Source: Actinokineospora bangkokensis (GTDB taxonomy: Bacteria > Actinomycetota > Actinomycetes > Mycobacteriales > Pseudonocardiaceae). From it: 64,000 nt of DNA. Under the pieces are notes generated by a model. That model saw only the letters and a list, made by a program, of their open reading frames with translations, was not told the origin of the DNA and searched no databases. Location of the stretch: the NCBI RefSeq assembly GCF_001940455.1, contig NZ_MKQR01000016.1, positions 279,125-343,124 on the forward strand. Direction: 5' to 3'. Each line of letters starts with the position of its first letter. The first letter of the stretch is position 1. Positions 8,740-18,074 of the stretch are shown here, piece after piece. The position numbers and the translations under genes were made by a program.

Positions 8740-9498
8740 GTGCCCAGAACCGTCACCGCGACCCGCTACGTGACGCCGCTGCGCGAGGGCGGCTCCCTAC
8801 CCGGCCTGGTGGAGGCCGACGACCTGGGCATGTACGTGGTCAAGTTCCGCGGCGCCGGGCAGGGCCCGCGCGCGCTCGTGGCCGAGCAGGTCGTCGGCGG
8901 GCTGGCCCGGTCGCTGGGGTTCCGGGTGCCGGAGCTGGTCTTCGTCGAGCTGGACCCGGAGCTGGGCCGCACCGAGCCGGACGAGGAGGTCCAGGAGCTG
9001 CTGCGCGCCAGCGGCGGGCGCAACCTCGGGCTCGACTTCCTGCCCGGCTCGTTCGACTACAACCCGCTGGTGCGCGACCCCGGCCCGGTCGAGGCGGCCC
9101 GGCTGCTGTGGTTCGACGCGCTGGTGCTCAACGTCGACCGCAGCTGGCGCAACCCCAACCTGCTGCTGTGGCACCGGCAGACGTGGCTGATCGACCACGG
9201 CGCCGCGCTCTACCCGCACCACCGCTGGGGCCCCGGCTGGTCGCCCGCGCCGCGCTACCGCTGGGACGCGGGCGACCACGTGATGCTGCCGGTGGCGGGC
9301 GAGGTCGCGAACCTGGCCGCCGAGGTCGACCTGGACGTGCTGGACGGCCTGCTCGCCGAGGTGCCCGACGAGTGGCTGCTCGGCTTCCCGGACCCGGCGG
9401 ACACCCGCCGGGCCTACCACGACTTCTTCACCGCCCGCCTGGCCACCGCGGCCGAGTGGACCGGGGAACTGGAGGCCGCGCGTGCCGCACGTGTTTGA
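8740..9498 (+). CDS. HipA-like kinase-fold protein
   Basis: The protein (252 aa, GTG start at 8740) resembles the compact HipA-like family that pairs with DUF3037 proteins. It has YVVKFRGAGQGPRALVAEQV, where K corresponds to the ATP-binding lysine. LWFDALVLNVDRSWRNPNLL corresponds to the catalytic loop (D-x3-N-x-N style), and TWLIDHGAALY is the metal-binding D. It lacks the N-terminal HipA domain and has no HipB-type antitoxin before it. The last 17 bases overlap the DUF3037 gene. HipA kinases phosphorylate glutamyl-tRNA synthetase in toxin systems; whether this short form is a toxin is not known. Confidence 0.75.
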   Translation: MPRTVTATRYVTPLREGGSLPGLVEADDLGMYVVKFRGAGQGPRALVAEQVVGGLARSLGFRVPELVFVELDPELGRTEPDEEVQELLRASGGRNLGLDFLPGSFDYNPLVRDPGPVEAARLLWFDALVLNVDRSWRNPNLLLWHRQTWLIDHGAALYPHHRWGPGWSPAPRYRWDAGDHVMLPVAGEVANLAAEVDLDVLDGLLAEVPDEWLLGFPDPADTRRAYHDFFTARLATAAEWTGELEAARAARV

Positions 9499-9874
9499 GT
9501 ACGCGCTGCTGCGCGCCGTCCCCCGCCAGGACCGCGGCGAGGCGATGAACATCGGCGTCCTGGTGCACTGCAAGGCGTTGGACTACCTGGGCTGCCGCAC
9601 CCACGTGGACGAGGCCCGGCTGCGCGCGCTGGACCCGGGCATCGACACCGCGGTGCTGGCGGAGGTGCTGGCGGGCCTCACGTCGACCTGCGCGGGCGAG
9701 GCGGGCCCGGTGACCTCCATCCCGCCGTCGCAGCGCTTCCGCTGGCTCACCGCGCCGCGCAGCACGCTGGTGCAGACCTCACCGACGCACACCGGCCTCA
9801 CCGACGACCCGGAGGCCGAGCTGGAGCGGATGTTCGCGAGCCTGGTGCTGCTTCAGGACCCCGCGGCGACCTGA
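9482..9874 (+). CDS. DUF3037 protein, partner of HipA-like protein
   Basis: The product, 130 residues, matches DUF3037: VFEYALLRAVPRQDRGEAMN at the start, NIGVLVHCKALDYLGCRTH, and a C-terminal ELERMFASLVLL. It starts with GTG inside the end of the HipA-like gene (17-base overlap), and the pair recurs side by side in many bacteria, so they probably act together. No catalytic motif is apparent. The 3' end overlaps the end of the convergent XRE gene by 22 bases. Confidence 0.8.
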   Translation: MPHVFEYALLRAVPRQDRGEAMNIGVLVHCKALDYLGCRTHVDEARLRALDPGIDTAVLAEVLAGLTSTCAGEAGPVTSIPPSQRFRWLTAPRSTLVQTSPTHTGLTDDPEAELERMFASLVLLQDPAAT

Positions 9875-10701
9875 CGGATGTAGTCCACCGACTCCTCGGG
9901 CCCCAACGCCCTGTCCCGCAACCGCTCCAGCGCGCCCCGGTACCGCCGCACCCGCTCGGGTTCCTCGAAGTGCAGGTCGGCCACCTCGGTGTCGACGTGC
10001 ACCGCCGTGCGGTCCCCCACCTCCTCGGGGAACGACAGCACGTCGAACGACCCGGTGGGCGCCACCCCGGCGGCGAACGGCAGGACCCGCACCTCCACCT
10101 CCGGCCTGCGCACCACGTCGACCAGGTGCGCGAGCTGGGAGCGCAGCACCTCCCGGTCCCCGACCTGCCACCGCAGCGCGGATTCCGCCACCACCCGGCG
10201 CACCGGCGCCCGCCCGCCCAGCACCACCCGCTGCCGGGCCATCCGCAGCTCCACCAGCCCGGCGACCTCGGGCAGCGTCCGCCCGGGGGTGCCGCCCTGG
10301 ATGGCCGCCAGGGCGTACTCCGGGGTCTGGAGCAGGTCGGGCACGAGCTGGGCGTCCCACCCCTCGATCGCGGTGGCGCTGGACTCCAGCCCGAGGAACA
10401 GGCCGCGGTCGGCGGGCACCAGCGAGCCGTCGAACGGGGCCCACCAGTCCTTGCCCCGCTTGGCGCGCTCGCGGACACCCAGCCAGAACTCCGCGCGGTC
10501 GCCCGCGCCGTAGAACTCCAGCAGGCGCTCCAGCTCCAGGGGGCCGGGCAACGACCGCCCGTTCTCGATGTGGCCGATGTTCTGCACGCTCCCGCGCACC
10601 TGGGCCGCGGCCTGTTCCCGGGTCACCCCGGCGGCCACCCGCCGCTGCCGCAGCTCGGCGGCCAGCCACCGCTTGAGCACTGTCGGGCTCGCAGCCTCCA
10701 C
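9853..10701 (-). CDS. XRE-family regulator with DUF5753 domain
   Basis: A GTG at 10701 with GGAG just upstream gives 282 residues; the frame stays open to 10800 but without a better start. Residues 5-65 are a helix-turn-helix (RRVAAGVTREQAAAQVRGSV, then NIGHIENGRSLP). Most of the rest is DUF5753, with WDAQLVPDLLQTPEYALA, MARQRVVLGG and VRVLPFAAG. This architecture is very common in Streptomyces and Pseudonocardiaceae, often as one of a pair with a small DUF397 protein. No DUF397 gene is here; instead a second XRE gene runs divergently. A perfect palindrome lies between them. Confidence 0.85.
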   Translation of the reverse strand: MEAASPTVLKRWLAAELRQRRVAAGVTREQAAAQVRGSVQNIGHIENGRSLPGPLELERLLEFYGAGDRAEFWLGVRERAKRGKDWWAPFDGSLVPADRGLFLGLESSATAIEGWDAQLVPDLLQTPEYALAAIQGGTPGRTLPEVAGLVELRMARQRVVLGGRAPVRRVVAESALRWQVGDREVLRSQLAHLVDVVRRPEVEVRVLPFAAGVAPTGSFDVLSFPEEVGDRTAVHVDTEVADLHFEEPERVRRYRGALERLRDRALGPEESVDYIRQVAAGS

Positions 10702-10733
10702 GGCGTCTCCACTCCACCCGATCGAGCGACTGA

Positions 10734-10753
10734 CTTTGGAGCGTGCTCCAAAG
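10734..10753. promoter_or_regulatory. Perfect palindrome between divergent XRE genes (operator candidate)
   Basis: The 20 bases CTTTGGAGCGTGCTCCAAAG form two exact 9-base arms around GT. The site starts 33 bases above the minus-strand XRE start and lies 74 bases before the plus-strand XRE start, placing it inside both promoter areas. A dimeric helix-turn-helix protein from either gene is the likely binder (inference). Confidence 0.6.
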
Positions 10754-10826
10754 TACCTTGATAAGAGGTTACTCCATACGGCCCATCTGCTCCACTCCAC
10801 CCGTTCTCCGACCCCGGGGGTCTCCC

Positions 10827-11513
10827 ATGTCCACCGCCCTGTCTCCCGTCCGCGCCAGGACGCTGCGCGCCCTTGTCCTCGCCCGCGAACTCGACGCCGC
10901 GCGCACCGCAGCCGGGATGACGACCCGCACCCTCGCCACCCTCATGTCCATGTCCCCGGCGATGGTCAACCGCGTCATGACCGGTCGACGACCACCGACC
11001 GCCCTGGAGATAGGCGCGCTCTGCGCCTTCCTCGACGTCCCCGCCCTCCGCAGGCGCTCGCTCTACGCACTGGCCTCCGAAGTGGACAAGCAGAACTGGC
11101 TGCACGACAACACATCAGACACCCCGTCACCCCTGCCGACCCTGCTCGACCTGGCCGACTCGGTCACCACCTACAGCGCGACCCACGTCCCAGAACCCCG
11201 GCGCCCGCACGACTTCGACCACACGGGGGCAGACCCCGCCACGACCCACCTCATCCACGAACGAGCGCTGTCCGATCCGCGGTCAGCGCGCCACCTGACG
11301 TCCCTCACCGGTGACGTCCACATCGTGCCCGCAGGCCACAACAGCCCGCCGCACTCGTTCCACCTCCTGCACATCCCCCACTTCCACCCCGTCGTCCACG
11401 CCGAGCACAACACGATGACGATCATCCTGGAGACCCCGTCGGCCACCGCGCCGTACCTGGCGCAGGTGGCGACACTGCTCACCCACGCCCGTCCTCCCAA
11501 CGACGTCCCGTGA
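10827..11513 (+). CDS. XRE-family regulator, divergent partner
   Basis: The ATG at 10827 gives 228 residues. The N-terminal part holds a helix-turn-helix (AAGMTTRTLATLMSMSPAMV, NRVMTGRRPPTALEIGALCA). The C-terminal part resembles a short DUF5753-like domain (LTGDVHIVPAGHNSPPHSF, TIILETPSATAPYLAQVATL). It is read away from the 9853-10701 XRE gene across a palindromic operator. A pair of related regulators sharing one control region suggests cross-regulation. No target gene is obvious downstream. Confidence 0.75.
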   Translation: MSTALSPVRARTLRALVLARELDAARTAAGMTTRTLATLMSMSPAMVNRVMTGRRPPTALEIGALCAFLDVPALRRRSLYALASEVDKQNWLHDNTSDTPSPLPTLLDLADSVTTYSATHVPEPRRPHDFDHTGADPATTHLIHERALSDPRSARHLTSLTGDVHIVPAGHNSPPHSFHLLHIPHFHPVVHAEHNTMTIILETPSATAPYLAQVATLLTHARPPNDVP

Positions 11514-11666
11514 CGCACGCCCGGAACCGCTGGGCACCACCCGCACCTTGACAACTCCACAGTGAAACCCGACGAACCCCCGGCACCTCCGCTGCGGCGC
11601 GAACCGGTCAGGAGGAGTTCCGCAGCTCACACCGGACATAGTTGTATTCCTCAACCAAACTCCCTA

Positions 11667-11685
11667 CAGTTGCAGGTATCAACTG
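11667..11685. promoter_or_regulatory. Inverted repeat upstream of MarR-efflux operon
   Basis: CAGTTG and CAACTG are separated by 7 bases (CAGTTGCAGGTATCAACTG). The site lies 13 bases before the MarR start. A related half-site, TAGTTG, occurs at about 11639-11644. The spacing and position suit autorepression by the MarR protein encoded next to it. Confidence 0.5.
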
Positions 11686-11698
11686 ATGGGGAGGCGAC

Positions 11699-12166
11699 AT
11701 GATCGCCACGACAACGGTGTCGGACCTGATCGAGGTGGTCCGCGCGCTGGTCCGGTCCGCGCGGTCGGCGCAGCACGCGCTGTCCGACGACCTGCCCGCC
11801 GCGCCCGCGACGCTGCTCGCGCTGCTCGACCGGCACGGCGAACAGCGGCTGGGCAGGCTGGCGGCCACCTTGGGCGTGGACCCTTCGGTGGTGAGCAGGC
11901 AGGTGACCCCGCTGCTCGCCGCCGGGCTGGTGCGCAGGCGGCCGGACCCGCTCGACGGGCGCGCGAGCCTGCTCGACCTCACCGACGAGGGCCGGGCCTG
12001 CCTGCACAGGCGCAGGCTCCAGAGCGCCGCCTGGTTCCGCGACGCCCTCGCGGGCTGGGACCAGGCCGACGCCGACCTCTTGCTGTCCCTGCTGCGCAGG
12101 TTGTCCGCGGACGTGCGCGGACACCTGGTGAACGACGAGGAGAACTGTCTTGACCACGCCCACTGA
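11699..12166 (+). CDS. MarR-family repressor of the adjacent exporter
   Basis: The ATG at 11699 follows GGGGAGG. The protein has 155 residues with a MarR winged helix: LGRLAATLGVDPSVVSRQVT, then the wing RPDPLDGRASLLDLTDEGR. It is followed, with a 17-base overlap, by a DHA2-type exporter. MarR plus MFS exporter in one operon is the standard plan for drug- or metabolite-induced efflux; ligand binding would relieve repression at the inverted repeat just upstream. The inducer is not evident. Confidence 0.87.
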   Translation: MIATTTVSDLIEVVRALVRSARSAQHALSDDLPAAPATLLALLDRHGEQRLGRLAATLGVDPSVVSRQVTPLLAAGLVRRRPDPLDGRASLLDLTDEGRACLHRRRLQSAAWFRDALAGWDQADADLLLSLLRRLSADVRGHLVNDEENCLDHAH

Positions 12167-13745
12167 GGCGGCCCCCACCGCCGCGCCGCTCAGCGCGCAG
12201 GAGAGCGGCCGGATGGACCACCGCCGGATCGTCGAGGCCCTGACCGGGCTCCTGCTGGCGATGCTCACCGCCTTCCTGTCCTCGACCATCGTCTCCAACG
12301 CCCTGCCGACGATCATCTCCGACCTGCACGGCACGCAGAGCCAGTACACCTGGGTGGTCACCGCGACCCTGCTGGCCTCCACGGCCAGCACCCCGATCTG
12401 GGGCAAGCTCTCCGACCTGGTCAGCAAGAAGCTGCTGGTGCAGGTCGCGATCCTCATCTTCACCGCAGGGTCGGTGCTGGCCGGGCTGTCGCAGTCGGTC
12501 GGCACCCTGATCGCGTGGCGGGTGCTGCAGGGCCTGGGCCTGGGCGGCCTGCAGGCGCTGGTGGTCATCGTGATCGCGGCGATGATCAGCCCGCGGGAGC
12601 GGGGCAAGTACTCCGGTCCCATCGCCGCGGTGATGTCGGTGGCCACCGTGGCGGGCCCGCTGCTCGGCGGCGTCATCGTCGACACCAGCTGGCTGGGCTG
12701 GCGCTGGTGCTTCTTCGTCTGCGTGCCGCTGGCCGTGGTCTCCCTGCTGGTCGTGCAGCGCACCCTCACGCTCCCGCTGGTCAAGCGCGACGTCACGGTC
12801 GACTACCTGGGCGCGGCGCTGATCGCCGCGGGTGTGAGCGCCCTGCTGATCTGGGTGACCCTGGCGGGCAACCAGTTCGCGTGGGGCTCGGCCACCTCGC
12901 TGGCCTTGGCGGGCCTGGGCGTGGTGCTGCTGGCGGGCGCGGTGTACGTGGAGACCAGGGCGGCGGAGCCCATCATCCCGCTGCGGCTGTTCCGGGACCG
13001 CACCACCGCGCTGGCCACCACCGCGAGCATCGCCGTCGGCACCGCCCTGTTCGGCAGCGCCGTATTCCTCGGCCAGTACTTCCAGATCGCCCGCGGCTAC
13101 TCCCCCACCGCGGCGGGCCTGCTCACCCTGCCGATGATCATCGGCTCGATGCTGTCGTCGACCGGGTCCGGCATCCTCATCACCCGCCTGGGCAGGTGGA
13201 AGGCGTTCCTGGTCACCGGGTCGGTGCTCATGGTCGGCGGCTTCGGCCTGCTGGGTACCATCGACCACGCGACGAACATGGTGCTCATCGGCACCTTCCT
13301 GTTCGTCCTCGGCCTCGGCCTGGGCATGACGATGCAGAACCTGGTGCTCGCGGTGCAGAACACCGTGGCCGCGGGCGACCTGGGCGCGGCCAGCTCCACC
13401 GTCGCGTTCTTCCGCTCGCTGGGCGGCACGGTGGGCGTGTCCGTGCTCGGCGCCATCCTGGCCAGCCGGGTCAGCGCGCTGACCGCCGACGGGTTGGCCG
13501 CCCTCGGTGTCGCGGTGCCCGCGGGTGGGTCGTCGGCGGGCATCGGCACCCTCAACGAGCTGCCCGCGCCCATCGCCGCGGTGGTGCGCGCCGCCTACGG
13601 CGACGCCACCGCCACGATCCTGCTGATCTCGGCCGCGCTGTCGGTGATCACCGTGGTGGCCATCCTGCTCATCAAGGAGAAGCCGCTGCTCACCACCACC
13701 GGTCTCCAGCGCCAGGAGCGGGAAGCCGCCGAGGCGGCCGTCTGA
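12150..13745 (+). CDS. MFS transporter, DHA2 (14-TMS) drug:H+ antiporter
   Basis: The TTG at 12150 lies 7 bases after GAGGAG and gives 531 residues with about 14 membrane segments. Motifs of the DHA2 (EmrB/QacA) group include SSTIVSNALPTIISDLHG in the first segment, TPIWGKLSDLVSKK (motif A), WRVLQGLGLGGLQALV (motif B) and VAGPLLGGVIVD (motif C, antiporter). It probably exports a toxic compound in exchange for protons. Control is by the overlapping MarR gene. The substrate is unknown. A strong hairpin follows the stop. Confidence 0.9.
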   Translation: MTTPTEAAPTAAPLSAQESGRMDHRRIVEALTGLLLAMLTAFLSSTIVSNALPTIISDLHGTQSQYTWVVTATLLASTASTPIWGKLSDLVSKKLLVQVAILIFTAGSVLAGLSQSVGTLIAWRVLQGLGLGGLQALVVIVIAAMISPRERGKYSGPIAAVMSVATVAGPLLGGVIVDTSWLGWRWCFFVCVPLAVVSLLVVQRTLTLPLVKRDVTVDYLGAALIAAGVSALLIWVTLAGNQFAWGSATSLALAGLGVVLLAGAVYVETRAAEPIIPLRLFRDRTTALATTASIAVGTALFGSAVFLGQYFQIARGYSPTAAGLLTLPMIIGSMLSSTGSGILITRLGRWKAFLVTGSVLMVGGFGLLGTIDHATNMVLIGTFLFVLGLGLGMTMQNLVLAVQNTVAAGDLGAASSTVAFFRSLGGTVGVSVLGAILASRVSALTADGLAALGVAVPAGGSSAGIGTLNELPAPIAAVVRAAYGDATATILLISAALSVITVVAILLIKEKPLLTTTGLQRQEREAAEAAV

Positions 13746-13760
13746 GGTCCACACCCGCCG

Positions 13761-13797
13761 CACCGCCGACACCGCCACGCCCGCGGTGTCGGCGGTG
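13761..13797 (+). terminator. Hairpin terminator after the exporter gene
   Basis: Perfect 14-base arms CACCGCCGACACCG (13761-13774) and CGGTGTCGGCGGTG (13784-13797) enclose a 9-base loop, 16 bases after the exporter stop. Only TTCC follows rather than a T-run, as is usual in high-GC actinomycetes. Confidence 0.75.
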
Positions 13798-13861
13798 TTC
13801 CACTCGGACCTACTTGACAGTAAGGTTCGGGTGCTCGGAGATGAGGGAAGGGATTCGCACC

Positions 13862-14116
13862 ATGGCACTGTCCGCCAAGACCGCTGGTCTGCTGCTCGCC
13901 GGAACCGGCGCCGCGCACTTCGTCGCGCCCAAGGCGTTCCTGGGGATCACGGTGAAGGCCTTCCCCAAGGACACCCAGCAGTGGGTGTACCGCAACGGCG
14001 CCACCGAACTGGCCCTGGGCCTGGCGCTCAGCACCGCCAAGACCCGCAAGCTCGGCCTGCTGGGTGCCCTGGGCTACGTCGGGTGGCTCGGCGCCAACGT
14101 CGTCAAGAACCGCTGA
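13862..14116 (+). CDS. Small hydrophobic protein of unknown function
   Basis: The ATG at 13862, with AGGGAAGGG upstream, starts an 84-residue product. It has two hydrophobic stretches (TAGLLLAGTGAAHFVAP, LGLLGALGYVGWLGANVV) around a polar middle, KAFPKDTQQWVYRNGATELA. The pattern GTGAAHF...P..F and the NGATEL...GLAL segment recall small DoxX-like membrane proteins of actinobacteria. Upstream, TACT and AGTA flank TGAC at 13811-13822, a possible TetR-like operator. No function is assigned. Confidence 0.65.
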   Translation: MALSAKTAGLLLAGTGAAHFVAPKAFLGITVKAFPKDTQQWVYRNGATELALGLALSTAKTRKLGLLGALGYVGWLGANVVKNR

Positions 14117-14200
14117 CCCGGCCGGTCACCGCCCAGCGGGCCGCGGTGCCCGTTGTCGCGGTGCCCGTCGCCGCAGCGCGCGTTGTCGCAGCACCCGCAG

Positions 14201-14932
14201 TCACGGCGCGGCCGCCGCGGGCTGGTCGAGCCCGGTGAGGGCCTCGGCCAGCCGCGCGGCGGCGGTCACCGCGTCGTCGGCCAGCGCCGTGGCCAGGTAG
14301 CCCCCCTCCAGGGGGACCAGCGAGTGCCACTCGCCGCTGCGCACCGGCGGCGCCGCATGGCCCGCGCCGACCTCGGTGGCCAGCACCCGGTGGCCCGCCA
14401 GGCCGGCCAAGGCCTGGTCCGCGACCGGGTCACCGATCACCAGCGACTGGCGCAGCACGGGGCGCCCGTCCCTGGTCACGTGCGTCTCGGTGGTCAGGTG
14501 CCCGGGCGCCTCGCCCTTGCGGCCCAGCACCAGCACCTCCCGCAACCGGACGCGCCCCGACCCCGCCAGCGCCACCCGCAGCACGGCGTGGTGGTCGGCG
14601 TGCCGGGTGACGACCGTGGGCTCCGGCAGGTACTCGCACTCGCCGCCGTCGGCGACCGACAGGGTGGTGCGCGCGGTGCTGCGGCCGGTACCGGGCAGCG
14701 CGACGGTGGCGGCGACCCCGACCAGCCGCAACTGGGCCCCCGGCCCCACCAGCACGTCGAGGCCCAGGTCGTCACCGCCGAGCGGGGCGGCGGCGGAGTT
14801 GACCAGGTGGACCACCGCCACGGGCCCGGTCCCGCGCTGGGGCAGCAGGGTCATCGGGGAGACCGAGACCAGCTCGCGCACCACCGCGCGGTCGCCCACC
14901 CGCTCGACGACCAGCCGCGCCCGGGCGCGCAT
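14201..14932 (-). CDS. ureD: Urease accessory protein UreD
   Basis: The last gene of the urease operon encodes 243 residues. UreD family signs are MTLLPQRGTGPVAVVHLVNS, LVGPGAQLRLVGVAATVALP, and CEYLPEPTVVTRHADHHAVL. UreD is the scaffold that binds apo-urease and recruits UreF and UreG for nickel insertion. The ATG at 14932 overlaps the ureG stop (TGATG). As in other actinomycetes, it is shorter than the roughly 270-residue proteobacterial form and is placed last in the operon. Confidence 0.88.
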   Translation of the reverse strand: MRARARLVVERVGDRAVVRELVSVSPMTLLPQRGTGPVAVVHLVNSAAAPLGGDDLGLDVLVGPGAQLRLVGVAATVALPGTGRSTARTTLSVADGGECEYLPEPTVVTRHADHHAVLRVALAGSGRVRLREVLVLGRKGEAPGHLTTETHVTRDGRPVLRQSLVIGDPVADQALAGLAGHRVLATEVGAGHAAPPVRSGEWHSLVPLEGGYLATALADDAVTAAARLAEALTGLDQPAAAAP

Positions 14933-15681
14933 CAGGCCAGCAGCCCGCGCACCCAGGCCGCGACGTCGGGCGCGTCCGGGGTGGTGACCAGCGACTGCGT
15001 GATCACCGGCAGGTCGCCGCGCATCCGGTGGGCGTCGGAGGTCATCACGTCCATGTCCGCGCCGACCAGCGGGGCCAGGTCGGTCTTGTTGATGACCAGC
15101 AGGTCGGCGGTGGTGACCCCCGGGCCGCCCTTGCGCGGCACCTTGTCCCCGCCCGCCACGTCCACGACGAACACCTGCGCGTCGACCAGACCGCGGCTGA
15201 ACACGGCGGTGAGGTTGTCCCCGCCGCTCTCGATGATCACCAACCGCAGCCCGCTGTGGCGCTCCTCCAACGCCTCCACCGCGTCGAGGTTGGCGGTGAT
15301 GTCGTCGCGGATGGCGGTGTGCGGGCAGGCCCCGGTCTGCACGGCCTCGATGCGGTCGGTGTCGAGCACCCCGGCGCGACGCAGGAAGTCGGCGTCCTCG
15401 GTGGTGTAGATGTCGTTGGTGACCACGGCGAGCTCCACCTCCGCCGACAGCGCCCGGCACAGCGCCGCGGTGAGCGCGGTCTTGCCGCTGCCGACCGGAC
15501 CGCCGATGCCGATGCGGAACGCCCGGCCCGAGGTGGGGGTCGCCGCGTGGTTGTCCGGGTCCGCCGCCGTCGGGTCGAAGTTCACCGCGTGGGTGTGGCC
15601 GTGCCCGTGGCCGGTGTGCCCTTGGCCCTCCGGGTGCTCGTGACCGTCCGGGTGGGCGTGGTCGTGCTGGTCAGCTGGCAA
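14932..15681 (-). CDS. ureG: Urease accessory GTPase UreG with His-rich N-terminus
   Basis: The protein (249 aa) contains the SIMIBI GTPase motifs: [19 protein letters not shown] (P-loop at about residue 60), [12 protein letters not shown], the metal-binding ACPH-type CPH ([12 protein letters not shown]), IESGGDNL and [11 protein letters not shown] hydrolysis drives nickel delivery to urease. The first 35 residues add a histidine-rich stretch ([19 protein letters not shown]), which could store or deliver Ni(II); this takes over a role played elsewhere by UreE, and no ureE gene is present. The start overlaps the ureF 3' end by 11 bases. Confidence 0.93.
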   Translation of the reverse strand: MPADQHDHAHPDGHEHPEGQGHTGHGHGHTHAVNFDPTAADPDNHAATPTSGRAFRIGIGGPVGSGKTALTAALCRALSAEVELAVVTNDIYTTEDADFLRRAGVLDTDRIEAVQTGACPHTAIRDDITANLDAVEALEERHSGLRLVIIESGGDNLTAVFSRGLVDAQVFVVDVAGGDKVPRKGGPGVTTADLLVINKTDLAPLVGADMDVMTSDAHRMRGDLPVITQSLVTTPDAPDVAAWVRGLLA

Positions 15682-16363
15682 AGAGACGCACCTCCTCGGT
15701 GTGCTGGCGGGCGTGCGCCTCGGCCAGCAGGTCCAGCCCCGGGGAGCCCGGGGCGGGCAGGTCGTGCGGGGCGAGCCCCGCGGTCCCGGCGGCGCGCAGC
15801 GCCTGCGCGCCGAGTTCGTCGGACAGGTCGGCCACCATGGCGTTGACGGCGAACGGGTCCAGCCCCAGCAGCCGCACCGCGGCCGACGCGGGCCCGCTGA
15901 CGGCCAGGTACCCCGCCACCGCCGCGGCGTCCGCGGGCGACCCGCCCGCGACGCCGGTCAGCGCCCCGAGCGCGATGGGGTGGTGCGGGCGGGGCGTGGC
16001 GCGCAGCAGGGCGTCGAGGACCGGGGACGGCCACGCCCGCACCCCCGCGCGCATCGTGCCGCGGCCCTGCGCCCGGGAGGCGGTGCGCTGGGCGGTCGAC
16101 GGCGTGCGGGCGTCGAGCTCGGCGTCCAGCAGCGCCCAGTCCGGTGGCAGCAGGGCGGCCGCGGCGGCGAACACCGCCGCCAGCTCCCCCGCGGTGCGCA
16201 ACCGGCCCAGCAGGAACGACGGCAGTTCCCGCTCCCCGACGACGAAGCCGCGGGCGACCGCCTCCTCCAGCCCGCCGGAGTGCACGTGCCCGCCACCGGG
16301 GTAGCGGGAGTCGGCCAGCAGCAGGGCGACGACGCCGAGCCGTGCGGGGTTCGCGGTGGACAT
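15671..16363 (-). CDS. ureF: Urease accessory protein UreF
   Basis: The 230-residue all-helical protein begins [22 protein letters not shown], the UreF signature, and carries [11 protein letters not shown] and [20 protein letters not shown]. UreF bridges UreD and UreG and gates nickel transfer. It starts 4 bases after the ureC stop, inside the same tight operon. Confidence 0.88.
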   Translation of the reverse strand: MSTANPARLGVVALLLADSRYPGGGHVHSGGLEEAVARGFVVGERELPSFLLGRLRTAGELAAVFAAAAALLPPDWALLDAELDARTPSTAQRTASRAQGRGTMRAGVRAWPSPVLDALLRATPRPHHPIALGALTGVAGGSPADAAAVAGYLAVSGPASAAVRLLGLDPFAVNAMVADLSDELGAQALRAAGTAGLAPHDLPAPGSPGLDLLAEAHARQHTEEVRLFAS

Positions 16364-16367
16364 GCGC

Positions 16368-18074
16368 TCAGAACAGGAAGTAGCGCTGCGCCATCGGCAG
16401 CTCGGAGACCGGGTCCGCCACCACCGGCTCGCCGTCGATGGTCACCGCGAAGCTGTCGGGGTCCACGCGCACGTCCGGGGTCGTGTCGTTGAGCAGCATG
16501 TGCTCCTTGCCGACCCGCCTGGTGTCGGCGATGCGGGCGAGCGGGGTGCGCAGGCTCCACCGGTCGGCCAGGTCGTCGTCGACCTCCTGCGCGACGAAGA
16601 CCAGGCTGGTCTCGGCGGCGGGGGTGGGGGCGGCGCCGTACATCGGGCGGGCCAGCACCGGCTGCGGGGTGGGGATGGAGGCGTTGGCGTCGCCCATCGC
16701 CGCCCAGGCGATGAACCCGCCCTTGAGCACGACCTGCGGGCGCACGCCGAAGAACTTCGGCTCCCACAGCACCAGGTCCGCGAGCTTGCCCACCTCGACC
16801 GAGCCGATGTGCTCGGCGATCCCGTGCGAGAGCGCCGGGTTGATCGTGTACTTGGCGACGTAGCGGCGGGCGCGCAGGTTGTCCGCGGCGCCGTCCCCGG
16901 CCAGCGCCCCGCGCCGGGCCTTGTTCACGTGCGCGGTCTGCCAGGTGCGCAGGACGACCTCACCGATGCGGCCCATGGCCTGCGAGTCCGAGCCGATCAT
17001 CGAGATGGCGCCGAGGTCGTGCAGCACGTCCTCGGCGGCGATGGTCGACGGGCGGATCCGCGACTCCGCGAACGCCAGGTCCTCCGGGATCGACGGGTTG
17101 AGGTGGTGGCACACCATGAGCATGTCCAGGTGCTCGTCGATGGTGTTCACCGTGTGCGGCCGGGTCGGGTTGGTGGACGAGGGCAGCACGTTCGCCTCAC
17201 CGACGACCCGGATGATGTCGGGCGCGTGCCCGCCGCCCGCGCCCTCGGTGTGGTAGGCGTTGATCGAGCGGCCCGCGATGGCGGCCAGCGTCGACTCGAC
17301 GAACCCGGCCTCGTTGAGGGTGTCGGTGTGGATGGCGACCTGCACCCCGGACCGGTCGGCGACCGTGAGGCAGGTGTCGATCGCCGCCGGGGTCGTGCCC
17401 CAGTCCTCGTGCAGCTTGAACCCGGCGGCGCCCGCGCGCAGCTGCTCGTGCAGCGCCTCCTCGCTGGTGGTGTTGCCCTTGCCCAGCAGCAGCACGTTGA
17501 CCGGCTGGTGGTCCATCGCCTGGAGCATCCGGCCCAGGTTCCAGGCGCCGGGGGTCAGGCTGGTGGCCTTGGTGCCGTCGGCCGGGCCGGTGCCGCCGCC
17601 GATCAGCGTCGTGAGCCCGGAGGCGAGGGCCTGGTCGGTGAGGGTGGGGGTGATGAAGTGGACGTGGCAGTCGATCCCACCCGCGGTGAGGATCCGGCCG
17701 TTGCCCGCCAGCACCTCGGTGGACGGGCCGATCACCAGCGCCGGGTCCACCCCGTCCATGGTGTCGGGGTTGCCCGCCTTGCCGATGCCCACGATCCGGC
17801 CGTCGCGCACGCCGACGTCGGCCTTGACCACGCCCCAGTGGTCGAGGATGACCGCCCCGGTGATGACCAGGTCGGGCGCGCCCTCGGCGCGGGTGGTCCT
17901 GGCCTGCCCCATGGACTCCCGGATGACCTTGCCCCCGCCGAAGAGCACCTCCTCGCCGGGGTGGGCGCCGCGGGAGCGGTCCTCCTCCACCTCGATGAGC
18001 AGGTTGGTGTCGGCCAGCCGGACGCGGTCGCCGGTGGTGGGGCCGTAGAGGGCTGCGTAGCGCGCGCGGTCCAT
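16368..18074 (-). CDS. ureC: Urease alpha subunit (catalytic)
   Basis: With the ATG at 18074 the protein has 568 residues, the normal length. Key sites are present: HVHFITP (nickel ligands), GFKLHEDWG whose Lys is carbamylated to bridge the two Ni(II) ions, AIHTDTLNE and [13 protein letters not shown]. The mobile flap [20 protein letters not shown] carries the Cys and the catalytic His. It hydrolyses urea to ammonia and carbamate in the cytoplasm. The frame is open 24 bases further up, but the ATG overlapping the ureB stop (TGATG) is the natural start. Confidence 0.97.
   Translation of the reverse strand: MDRARYAALYGPTTGDRVRLADTNLLIEVEEDRSRGAHPGEEVLFGGGKVIRESMGQARTTRAEGAPDLVITGAVILDHWGVVKADVGVRDGRIVGIGKAGNPDTMDGVDPALVIGPSTEVLAGNGRILTAGGIDCHVHFITPTLTDQALASGLTTLIGGGTGPADGTKATSLTPGAWNLGRMLQAMDHQPVNVLLLGKGNTTSEEALHEQLRAGAAGFKLHEDWGTTPAAIDTCLTVADRSGVQVAIHTDTLNEAGFVESTLAAIAGRSINAYHTEGAGGGHAPDIIRVVGEANVLPSSTNPTRPHTVNTIDEHLDMLMVCHHLNPSIPEDLAFAESRIRPSTIAAEDVLHDLGAISMIGSDSQAMGRIGEVVLRTWQTAHVNKARRGALAGDGAADNLRARRYVAKYTINPALSHGIAEHIGSVEVGKLADLVLWEPKFFGVRPQVVLKGGFIAWAAMGDANASIPTPQPVLARPMYGAAPTPAAETSLVFVAQEVDDDLADRWSLRTPLARIADTRRVGKEHMLLNDTTPDVRVDPDSFAVTIDGEPVVADPVSELPMAQRYFLF

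Noticed and set aside
13811-13842. TTGACA before the small membrane protein gene as a promoter
   Set aside because: No acceptable -10 sequence at 16-18 bases.
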